From contig NZ_JAUTDR010000008.1 in the NCBI RefSeq assembly GCF_030649675.1, positions 1 to 64,000 of the forward strand: a stretch of 64,000 bases of DNA, read 5' to 3'. The translations under genes and the position numbers were made by a program. Positions 50,368 through 56,925 of this stretch are shown here, in pieces; position 1 is the first letter of the stretch, and each line of letters begins with the position of its first letter. Below the pieces are notes generated by a model, which was given only the letters and a program-made list of their open reading frames with translations, made no database searches and was not told the DNA's origin. This stretch comes from Haliea sp. E1-2-M8. Lineage in GTDB: Bacteria > Pseudomonadota > Gammaproteobacteria > Pseudomonadales > Halieaceae.

Positions 50368-51042
50368 TCAGTTGTCGTCAGCAGTACCGCGGTACAGCTC
50401 ATGGGTTTCAATATAGTCCAGTACGGGCTCCGGCAGCAGGTAACGCGCGGAACGCCCCGCGCGGCAGAGGGCCCGGATCTCGGTGGAGGAGATCGCCAGG
50501 GGCCGCAGCTCCAGCACCAACACCCCTCCCGCGGGCCGCGCTCGGAGGGCATCGGGATCCGCCATCCGGTGCTGTGCCAGCCATTCGGCCACCGTGCCCG
50601 CCCCGGGCAAATGCCAGCCCGGGCGCGCAATCACGATGATATGGGCGTAGTCCAACAACGCCTGCCAGCGGTGCCAGCGCTCCAGCCCGAGCAGGGCGTC
50701 GCAGCCCATGACCAGACCCAGGCTGCGCTCGGGACCGTACTCGTCGCGCAAACCTGCCAGACTGTCGACCGTCCAGGAGGGGCCGCTGCGCGCGAGTTCG
50801 CGGCGGTCGCAGACCAGCCGCGCCTCACCCGCCACCGCCCGTTCCACCATATCCGCCCGGGACTCAGCGGGACAGCCCGGCGCCTGCCTGTGCGGCGGGT
50901 TGGCACAGGGCATCAGGTGCAGGCGCTCGAGCCCCAACAGCTCCACCAGCTCCAGCGCCGAGCGCAGGTGGCCGTTGTGGATGGGGTTGAAGGTGCCGCC
51001 AAGGACCGCCACGGGGCTGGCGTTTGCCGCGGTCGCAGTCAA
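50368..51042 (-). CDS. nadD: Nicotinate-nucleotide adenylyltransferase NadD
   Basis: Adenylates nicotinate mononucleotide to form deamido-NAD in NAD synthesis. The 224-residue protein has the nucleotidyltransferase signature [11 protein letters not shown] (15-25) near the N-terminus and the C-terminal SSTEIRAL motif equivalent to the family ISSTxIR. ATG 51042 overlaps the proA stop by 4 bases. Confidence 0.96.
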   Translation of the reverse strand: MTATAANASPVAVLGGTFNPIHNGHLRSALELVELLGLERLHLMPCANPPHRQAPGCPAESRADMVERAVAGEARLVCDRRELARSGPSWTVDSLAGLRDEYGPERSLGLVMGCDALLGLERWHRWQALLDYAHIIVIARPGWHLPGAGTVAEWLAQHRMADPDALRARPAGGVLVLELRPLAISSTEIRALCRAGRSARYLLPEPVLDYIETHELYRGTADDN

Positions 51043-52295
51043 CGGCGAACCTGCCCCTCGCCAAAGACAACATACTTGCGGGAAGTAAGTCCTTCAAGTC
51101 CTACCGGGCCGCGGGCGTGAAGCTTGTCCGTGGAGATGCCGATTTCCGCTCCGAGGCCGTACTCGAAACCGTCGGCGAAACGGGTGGACGCGTTGACCAT
51201 GACCGAGCTGGAATCCACTTCCCGCAGGAACCGCATGGCATTGCCGTGGTCCCGGGTCACGATACTGTCGGTGTGCTGCGAGCCATAGTGGTTGATGTGC
51301 CCTATGGCAGCGTCCAGGTCAGCGACCACCCGCAGGGCGAGCACCGGCGCCAGGTATTCTTCGTGCCAGTCCTGTTCCGTGGCCGCGGTAATCGCCGGCA
51401 GCAGCTCCCGGCTGCGCTCACAGCCGCGCAGTTCAACCCCTTTGCCCGCAAACGCCGCTGCCAGCTGCGGCAGCAAACCATCCGCCTCCGCGGCCGCCAC
51501 CAACAGGGTTTCCATGGTGTTGCAGGTGCCGTAGCGCTGGGTCTTGGCGTTGACCGCAATCTCCAGCGCCATGGCGTGGTCGGCACCGGCATCGATATAG
51601 ACGTGGCAGACGCCGTCCAGGTGCTTGATCACCGGCACCCGGGCGTCCCGGCTGATGCGCTCGATCAGGCCCTTGCCCCCGCGGGGGACAATGACGTCGA
51701 CAAACTCGGGCATGGTGATCAGGGCCCCGACCGCGGCGCGGTCAGCGGTAGCGACCACCTGCACCGCAGCGGCGGGCAGGCCGGCGGATTCAAGGCCCCG
51801 GGTGATACAGGCGGCGATGGCCGCATTGGAGGCCAGGGCCTCGGAACCGCCGCGCAAAATGGTGGCATTGCCCGACTTCAGACACAGGCTGGCCGCTTCC
51901 ACCGTCACATTGGGACGGGACTCATAGATGATACCGATGACACCCAGGGGCACCCGCATCCTGCCGACGCGGATGCCGCTGGGCATGGTGTTGACGTCGC
52001 TGATACTGCCTACCGGATCCGCCAGCTCCGCAACCTGGCGCAGGCCCGTCAACATGGCGTCGATGGTCGCCGGCGTCAGTTCCAGCCGGTCCAGCAGGGC
52101 GGCCTCGAGGCCGCGCTCCCGACCGCGGGCGAGGTCTTCGGCATTGGCGGCGGCCAGCTCCGCACGAGACTCATCGAGCGCGGCGCAGGTCGCCAGCAGG
52201 GCGGCATTGCGCTGGGCCGTGGACGCCGCCGCAACCTGCCGGGAGGCGGCGCGGGCGGCGCGGCCCAGATCCTGCATGTACTGCTCAACACTCAT
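51039..52295 (-). CDS. proA: Gamma-glutamyl phosphate reductase ProA
   Basis: Reduces gamma-glutamyl phosphate to glutamate semialdehyde with NADPH in proline synthesis. The 418-residue protein belongs to the aldehyde dehydrogenase superfamily; the catalytic Cys is in [14 protein letters not shown] (near residue 257). The segment [20 protein letters not shown] is a ProA signature. It is the first gene of the long minus-strand run through lipB, with a perfect -10 element upstream. proB is not adjacent. Confidence 0.97.
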   Translation of the reverse strand: MSVEQYMQDLGRAARAASRQVAAASTAQRNAALLATCAALDESRAELAAANAEDLARGRERGLEAALLDRLELTPATIDAMLTGLRQVAELADPVGSISDVNTMPSGIRVGRMRVPLGVIGIIYESRPNVTVEAASLCLKSGNATILRGGSEALASNAAIAACITRGLESAGLPAAAVQVVATADRAAVGALITMPEFVDVIVPRGGKGLIERISRDARVPVIKHLDGVCHVYIDAGADHAMALEIAVNAKTQRYGTCNTMETLLVAAAEADGLLPQLAAAFAGKGVELRGCERSRELLPAITAATEQDWHEEYLAPVLALRVVADLDAAIGHINHYGSQHTDSIVTRDHGNAMRFLREVDSSSVMVNASTRFADGFEYGLGAEIGISTDKLHARGPVGLEGLTSRKYVVFGEGQVRR

Positions 52296-52325
52296 TCCCG
52301 CTTACCGGACCCAAGACAAAGCGCG

Positions 52326-52331
52326 ATTATA
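52326..52331 (-). promoter_or_regulatory. -10 element of the proA-nadD-rsfS run
   Basis: Perfect TATAAT on the minus strand, 31 bases upstream of the proA start. The -35 position holds only GCACAC-like sequence, so strength is uncertain. The 87-base region is shared with the divergent DsbA-fold gene. Confidence 0.45.
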
Positions 52332-52382
52332 CCTGAAGGCCGCCGGACGTGTGCTACTCTCACCCAAAACCCCGGAGCCGCC

Positions 52383-53024
52383 ATGCCTGACACCCCCGAA
52401 CTCGAATGCTTCTACGACTGTTCCAGCCCCTGGACCTACTTGGCGTTCAGCCGCCTGCAGTCCTTGAGCGCCCGGCAAGGCGTGCCCGTACAATGGCGCC
52501 CTATTCTGGTCGGCGGGGTTTTCAATGCGGTCAACCAGGATCTGTACGCCGCCCGGGAAGGGATGTTCAACAATCCGCGGCGCCTGCGGCACTATCAGAA
52601 GGATCTCGCGGACTGGGCTGAATTCTGTGGCCTGCGCATCAGCCACCCGGACGTATTTCCGGTCAACTCCGCCCGGGCCATGCGCGGCGCGCTGTTTGCC
52701 GGGGACCAGGGCCTGCTGGTGCCCTGGTCGGAGGCGGTGTTTGCGGCCTACTGGGGCGATAACCGGGATATTTCCCAGGCAAAGGAGCTGGCGGCAATCG
52801 CGACATCGGTGGGGCTGGACCCCGAGGCCCTGCTGGCAGCGACCACGGACCAGGCCTACAAGGACCGCCTGCGGGCCAATACCGACGAGCTGGTGGCGCG
52901 GGGTGGCTACGGCTCCCCCACCCTGTTTATCAACGGCGACGACATGTACTTCGGCAATGACCGTTTGCCGCTGGTGGAGTACCGGCTGCAGCAGCTACTG
53001 GCACCGGCAGTCCGACAGGAATAA
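52383..53024 (+). CDS. DsbA-fold 2-hydroxychromene-2-carboxylate isomerase-like protein
   Basis: A 213-residue thioredoxin/kappa-GST-fold protein. It has the family start FYDCSSPWTYLAFSRLQ with the SPWTYL glutathione-site pattern and ends with GSPTLFINGDDMYFGNDRL. Characterised relatives isomerise 2-hydroxychromene-2-carboxylate during naphthalene breakdown with glutathione, but many members have unknown substrates and no aromatic degradation genes lie here. The classical CxxC of DsbA is absent. The much longer upstream frame (antisense to proA) was rejected in favour of ATG 52383. It lies 76 bases before bfd. Confidence 0.85.
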   Translation: MPDTPELECFYDCSSPWTYLAFSRLQSLSARQGVPVQWRPILVGGVFNAVNQDLYAAREGMFNNPRRLRHYQKDLADWAEFCGLRISHPDVFPVNSARAMRGALFAGDQGLLVPWSEAVFAAYWGDNRDISQAKELAAIATSVGLDPEALLAATTDQAYKDRLRANTDELVARGGYGSPTLFINGDDMYFGNDRLPLVEYRLQQLLAPAVRQE

Positions 53025-53045
53025 TCGGGCCACCATTTGTTGACA

Positions 53046-53064
53046 ACAATTCTCATTAGCATTA
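53046..53064 (+). promoter_or_regulatory. Probable Fur box and promoter of bfd
   Basis: An A/T-rich stretch containing AATTCTCATTAGCATT resembles Fur operators. It lies just downstream of a perfect -35 TTGACA (53040-53045) with a weak -10 TAAGGT (53063-53068). Iron control of bacterioferritin-associated ferredoxin is well established in related bacteria. Confidence 0.55.
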
Positions 53065-53100
53065 AGGTGACTGGCAGTATCAAGCGCAGGTGACCAAACC

Positions 53101-53304
53101 ATGTATGTATGTGTCTGCAAGGGAATTACCGACCATCAGATTCGAGCTGCAGCGCACGAAGGCGTGAGTTCTGTCGATGAGCTGCGCGACTGCCTGGGCG
53201 TCGCCAGCCGCTGCGGCAAGTGCAGCGCTCTGGCGGCGGACGTGCTGCACGAGTCATTGCTGGAACGCCCACCAGAGCAAGTCCTGTTTTACGCAGCCGG
53301 CTAA
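53101..53304 (+). CDS. bfd: Bacterioferritin-associated ferredoxin
   Basis: Bfd carries a [2Fe-2S] cluster and passes electrons to bacterioferritin to release stored iron under iron starvation. The 67-residue protein has the exact cysteine pattern C4-x-C6-x31-C38-x2-C41 (MYVCVCKG and SRCGKC). It lies 97 bases upstream of bfr in the same direction. The Fur-like box upstream predicts induction at low iron. Confidence 0.96.
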   Translation: MYVCVCKGITDHQIRAAAHEGVSSVDELRDCLGVASRCGKCSALAADVLHESLLERPPEQVLFYAAG

Positions 53305-53390
53305 CGCCGTCCGGCGATCTGCGCAGTGACGGTGGTTGACCGGGTTGCGGGATCACTGCAAGCTCGCCACATCGGTCCCACTGTTTCCGC

Positions 53391-53395
53391 GGAGG
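53391..53395 (+). promoter_or_regulatory. Ribosome-binding site deciding the GTG start of bfr
   Basis: GGAGG lies 6 bases before GTG 53402. No in-frame ATG is better placed, and the GTG start reproduces bacterioferritin residue numbering. Confidence 0.75.
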
Positions 53396-53401
53396 TTTAA
53401 C

Positions 53402-53884
53402 GTGAAAGGCGATCCCCAGGTAATCGAACACCTCAACAAAATTCTCGGCAATGAACTCGTTGCCATCAACCAGTACTTTCTGCATTCCCGCATGTACCGC
53501 GACTGGGGCCTGCAGGAGCTGGCGGACCACGAGTACAACGAATCCATCGACGAGATGAAGCACGCCGACAGGCTGGTGCAGCGCATCCTGTTCCTGGAGG
53601 GTCTGCCCAATCTGCAGGACCTCGGGAAACTCCTTATCGGGGAGAACACGGCGGAAGTTCTGCGCTGCGACCTGAAACTGGAGCACCTCGGTCACAAGGA
53701 CCTCAAGGAGGCCATTGCCCACTGTGAGGCCGTGAGTGACTACGCTTCCAGGGACCTGTTGGCGGACATTCTGGCGGGCGAGGAAGAGCACATTGACTGG
53801 CTGGAAACGCAGCTGGGCCTGATCGAAAGGATCGGCCTCGAAAACTACCTGCAGACCGCTATGCACACGGTCAAACCCGACTGA
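53402..53884 (+). CDS. bfr: Bacterioferritin
   Basis: Forms a 24-subunit shell that oxidises and stores iron, with haem between subunit pairs. Starting at GTG 53402 the protein has 160 residues. Ferroxidase-centre ligands fall at the expected numbers: Glu18, Glu51, His54, Glu94 (KLEHLGH), Glu127 and His130 (EEEHIDWLE). The haem ligand Met52 is present in DEMKHA. A start further upstream would lack family similarity. It follows bfd and would be co-regulated by iron or transcribed from its own promoter in the 97-base gap. Confidence 0.96.
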   Translation: MKGDPQVIEHLNKILGNELVAINQYFLHSRMYRDWGLQELADHEYNESIDEMKHADRLVQRILFLEGLPNLQDLGKLLIGENTAEVLRCDLKLEHLGHKDLKEAIAHCEAVSDYASRDLLADILAGEEEHIDWLETQLGLIERIGLENYLQTAMHTVKPD

Positions 53885-53915
53885 CAGGCAGCCCTGCCGG
53901 GCCCGCTACCCTCAG

Positions 53916-53960
53916 AGCGGGGCTGCCTTCAGCGGGGCTGCCTTCAGCGGGGCTGCCTTC
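53916..53960. repeat. Three perfect 15-bp tandem repeats
   Basis: The unit AGCGGGGCTGCCTTC occurs three times head to tail (53916-53930, 53931-53945, 53946-53960) between the convergent bfr and grxD stops; the last copy reaches into the grxD stop codon. It probably arose by slippage and could vary in number. Confidence 0.9.
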
Positions 53961-54288
53961 AGCTGGTGCTCTGTGCGGCTCCGGCTTCCTTTACCAGGGT
54001 CTGCAACTCGCCACTCTCGAACATCTCGCTAACGATATCGCAGCCGCCAATCAGCTCGCCATTGACCCACAGCTGGGGAAAGGTCGGCCAGTTGGCATAC
54101 TTCGGCAAGTTGGCGCGGATATCCGGGTTGGAGAGTATGTCGACATAGGCAAAGCGCTCACCGCAGGCCATCAGCGCCTGTACGGTCTGCGCGGAAAAGC
54201 CACACTGGGGCTGATTTGGCGAGCCCTTCATATACAGCAGAATGCTGTTGCTTGCGATCTGTTCTTTGATGGTGTCGATGATATCCAT
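53959..54288 (-). CDS. grxD: Monothiol glutaredoxin Grx4 (CGFS type)
   Basis: Carries and delivers [2Fe-2S] clusters with glutathione and BolA partners. The 109-residue protein has the monothiol active site CGFS at 29-32, the glutathione-contact segment YANWPTFPQLWVNGELIGGC, and a normal length. It is encoded next to bfd/bfr, in keeping with iron metabolism. The region 54289-54394 upstream shows no gene. Confidence 0.96.
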   Translation of the reverse strand: MDIIDTIKEQIASNSILLYMKGSPNQPQCGFSAQTVQALMACGERFAYVDILSNPDIRANLPKYANWPTFPQLWVNGELIGGCDIVSEMFESGELQTLVKEAGAAQSTS

Positions 54289-54394
54289 GCAATTTTCGGC
54301 CTCTGTCTTGGTTGGTCGTTGGACCAGAAGTGTGTTGCGAAGTTTAACTGATTCGGCGACAAATTGCTGTTGCTGCCAGCCGCGGCACGTCCCG

Positions 54395-55708
54395 CTAATT
54401 CGGCTCGAAACGCCTCAGGTGGCTCGCATACGGTCGCCAGCGCTCGATGGCATTGGTGTGTATCGCCTGCCGCACCTGGGCGTGACTGGCGGTAAACACC
54501 GGACGCTCAAGAGCCTCCGGCTTCAGCGTGGCGGGGTCGAAGGGGATTTCGCAGGCAGCGAGCAATTCGGGAATCCGCGCTTCAGGTGCCCGCACCAGGT
54601 CCTCGTAGCTGATCTCGGTAAAGAGTGGCGGTAGCACCACCCGCCAGTGCGCCAGCAATCGGTCGTGGCGCCGGAACACACCCACCATAGCGTCCAGGTC
54701 GTGATACCAGGCCTCGTGGGCGGCGAAGTTCGCGGTGTAAAGGGACCAGGCCAGGGCCCGGGGGTCGCGCCGGCAGTGAACCATGGGGGCATCCGGGAAG
54801 AGTAGCCGCAAAAAGCCCGCGATTCGCGAGTTGGCCGGCAGTTTGTCCACGACCCAGCGGGCGTCAAGTCCGCGCTCGAACAGTCCGTCCAGATACCGTT
54901 CCCGGGCACGCTCCAGCTCCTCGCGCAGCCGCGAATCCGCAGGCAAGGGCAGCGGATCCCCCGGTCCGAGGCCCAGTCGCTGGCGGCAGGCATGCTCCAC
55001 CTCTGGCCCCAGGGTCAGCTCGCCGCCAGCGGCCACCAGTGGGTGGGAGGCGAGAATCTGCTCCACCAGTGTGGTCCCCGAGCGCGGCAGACCGATCACG
55101 AATACCGGCGTCAGGTCGATACCGGAAGGCGGCAGCGAAGCCTCGAACACAGTGGGTTGCCAGTTGGCCAGATCGGCTTCCAGCTGGCGTTCGGCAGTAT
55201 CCGCATCGTACCGGATACCGTGCTCGGCCAGCGTCGTCCGGGCCAGGTCGTTGGCGGCCCGGTAATGGGCCAAGGCAGCGTCCGCGTCGCCAGACTGCTC
55301 GAGCAGTCGCGCCCTGGCGAAGCGAATGTTGATGCGGTCCGCCGCGGGCAGCTCTTCGTGTCCGGTGAGTTCGGCAATATGACGACTCTCGGCTTCGTTG
55401 ACGCGGCCACCGTCCAGGTCCACCAGGTTGTAAAGCGCCTCGCCCGAGTTCGGTTGCACGGCCAGCGCCCGGCGATAGCGCTGCGCCGCGGCCTCCACAT
55501 CACCCCGCGCCTTGCTCGCATGGCCGGCCACCAGATGGGTGAAGGGCCGATCGGCAAACCGGTCATCCAGCAGGGCTTGCAACGCCGAAAGAGCCGCCAG
55601 GTCCTGCTCTGCCAGCAGGGTCCGGGCCAGGCGCTCGTGGATGGCTGGATCCTTCGGCTGCCGTGCCGCTTCCTGCTGCAGTGCGCGCCGGCCTGGCACG
55701 ACGCTCAC
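54395..55708 (-). CDS. TPR-containing sulfotransferase 1 (tyrosylprotein sulfotransferase-like)
   Basis: Sulfotransferases move sulfate from PAPS to hydroxyl or amine groups. In this 437-residue protein residues about 10-165 are TPR-like helical repeats, likely a peptide or protein docking platform. A sulfotransferase domain follows with the 5'-phosphosulfate loop VIGLPRSGTTLVEQILASHP (205-224) and the 3'-phosphate site near CRRDPRALAWSLYTANF. Gly-Gly-Glu (228-230) sits where tyrosylprotein sulfotransferases have their catalytic Glu; that alignment is my inference. No signal peptide is seen, so it should act in the cytosol where PAPS is. It overlaps the trigger-factor-like gene by 4 bases, which implies joint function. 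The acceptor is unknown. Confidence 0.85.
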   Translation of the reverse strand: MSVVPGRRALQQEAARQPKDPAIHERLARTLLAEQDLAALSALQALLDDRFADRPFTHLVAGHASKARGDVEAAAQRYRRALAVQPNSGEALYNLVDLDGGRVNEAESRHIAELTGHEELPAADRINIRFARARLLEQSGDADAALAHYRAANDLARTTLAEHGIRYDADTAERQLEADLANWQPTVFEASLPPSGIDLTPVFVIGLPRSGTTLVEQILASHPLVAAGGELTLGPEVEHACRQRLGLGPGDPLPLPADSRLREELERARERYLDGLFERGLDARWVVDKLPANSRIAGFLRLLFPDAPMVHCRRDPRALAWSLYTANFAAHEAWYHDLDAMVGVFRRHDRLLAHWRVVLPPLFTEISYEDLVRAPEARIPELLAACEIPFDPATLKPEALERPVFTASHAQVRQAIHTNAIERWRPYASHLRRFEPN

Positions 55709-56595
55709 GAGGCGTCTGCGACCTCGCCCAGGACTACCGCCCGAAGGCGGTTCGCATCCACCGTTTCCTCGGTGATGCGACAGCGCTCGAGAAGAAACCG
55801 GACCACCCTTTCTTCCAGCAGCGGTGACTGCAGCTCGGCCATCGCGGTCGGGTGGTCCAGATAGTAGTCGATGATCTCGTCCTCGTGCTCGGGGTCCCGG
55901 CCGGCGACTCGCTCCACCAGCTGCTCGACCTCTGCCCGCGGCACCTCGATGCTGTTGCGACAGGCTATTTCGGACAAGAGCAGGGCCAGCCGGATACGGC
56001 GCTCGGCAATGGCCGCAAGCTCCTGGTCAGTCGCCGGATCCGGTTCCTCGCCTACCGCATCGCGGTAGCCGGCGACGACCCGGGTGTGCTCGGAGTCGAC
56101 CATCTCCTCCGGCACCGGAAATCCGTACTGCTCAAGCAGTGCGTCGAACAGTTGGCGCCGAACATATTCGTCGGCAAGAGCGGCGCATTGCTCATCGCCA
56201 TCGGTGGCCCGGAGCCGATGGATGGGGATTTCTGCCATGTCTCCCAGCTCAATCTCGGGGGTGACATCGACCGTCAACACGAACGCCCCCGGGGCTTCAG
56301 TGTCGATTCGTATCGATGGGCGGGAGCGGGGAGAGAGGCCCCGCTCTGCTATCAGGCCACGGGTGACACTGATGGCCAGCGAGTCGACGACGCCCTCGCG
56401 CAGCCGTTTGCCGTGATGGGTACGCAAAGCCGACAGTGGGGCACGGCCGGGCCGGAAACCCGGTACGGTCAGTTTGCGTCCGCCCCGGCGCAGCCGCTCG
56501 TCGACGGCCTCGCGGACGCGCTCCGGGTCGAGTTCAATCCTGTATTCGTGGCGCAGTCCGTCCACCTGTTCGGCGATAATTCGGGCGGGCTCCAT
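55705..56595 (-). CDS. Trigger factor-like chaperone lacking the PPIase domain
   Basis: Trigger factor binds the ribosome exit and shields nascent chains. With ATG 56595 the protein has 296 residues, against about 430 for Tig. The N-terminal ribosome-binding domain is recognisable, with PGFRPGRAP (45-53) matching the family GFRxGKxP loop. The linker TPEIELGDMAEIPIHRLRA (112-130) leads directly into the C-terminal chaperone arms (QLFDALLEQYGFPVPEEMVD at 148-167), so the FKBP-type isomerase domain is cleanly missing. It is not in the usual tig-clpP context and is unlikely to be the housekeeping copy. It overlaps the sulfotransferase start by 4 bases; a dedicated chaperone for the sulfation substrate is a reasonable inference. 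Confidence 0.82.
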   Translation of the reverse strand: MEPARIIAEQVDGLRHEYRIELDPERVREAVDERLRRGGRKLTVPGFRPGRAPLSALRTHHGKRLREGVVDSLAISVTRGLIAERGLSPRSRPSIRIDTEAPGAFVLTVDVTPEIELGDMAEIPIHRLRATDGDEQCAALADEYVRRQLFDALLEQYGFPVPEEMVDSEHTRVVAGYRDAVGEEPDPATDQELAAIAERRIRLALLLSEIACRNSIEVPRAEVEQLVERVAGRDPEHEDEIIDYYLDHPTAMAELQSPLLEERVVRFLLERCRITEETVDANRLRAVVLGEVADAS

Positions 56596-56629
56596 GGTGG
56601 TTTCCAGCTGGTTGGTGGTTTCGCCGCGC

Positions 56630-56635
56630 AGTATA
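56630..56635 (-). promoter_or_regulatory. -10 element for the trigger factor-like/sulfotransferase pair
   Basis: TATACT on the minus strand, 34 bases before the ATG at 56595. At 18 bases upstream a weak -35 (TTCGCC) is seen. Confidence 0.45.
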
Positions 56636-56699
56636 GCAGTGGCCGTACGCGCGGCGAATCGTCTCTGGCGTCGCCCAGCGCCGGGACGACTCGCCCAAT

Positions 56700-56728
56700 T
56701 TGGCTCTGACACCCCAATAGGGTAGAAT
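56700..56728 (+). promoter_or_regulatory. Promoter for the TonB receptor/hydrolase pair
   Basis: TTGGCT (56700-56705), 17-base spacer, TAGAAT (56723-56728). Spacing is ideal and the -10 matches consensus in five of six positions. Confidence 0.6.
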
Positions 56729-56925
56729 CCACTTATTCGCGCACGGAGCAGCTCGCTACGAAACCTGGTTATCGTAGTTGCAACTATTGTTTCTGCGGCC
56801 ACAAGGCCGGTGCGAAACCCGGCAAGAATTTCAGCTTACACGCCGCCTTCCAGGCGCCGAGACAACAACCGGCGTCTGTCTAGTATTTTGTGTCTATTTA
56901 TTTCGCAACAAAGGGTTCTCAGGCC

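Larger units (their letters stand above)
56596..56925. other. Divergent regulatory region between the trigger factor-like and receptor genes
   Basis: These 330 bases hold no convincing gene. They contain promoters for both directions, a perfect 12-base palindrome TAGTTGCAACTA (56775-56786), and a small GGCC-ACAA-GGCC hairpin near 56798-56809. The receptor transcript would have a leader of roughly 190 bases. I could not match the leader to a known riboswitch. Confidence 0.6.

Noticed and set aside
51024-52382. Upstream extension of the DsbA-fold gene to 666 codons
   Set aside because: The extension is antisense to proA; the family start is ATG 52383.
54395-56595. Reading the sulfotransferase/trigger-factor pair as a toxin-antitoxin or phage-defence module
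   Set aside because: Neither protein shows nuclease, helicase, kinase or toxin motifs; TPR plus PRSGTT is clearly a sulfotransferase.
56735-56925. Cobalamin-type riboswitch in the leader of the TonB receptor
   Set aside because: The conserved B12-box and core pairing could not be found; only small stems and a palindrome are present.
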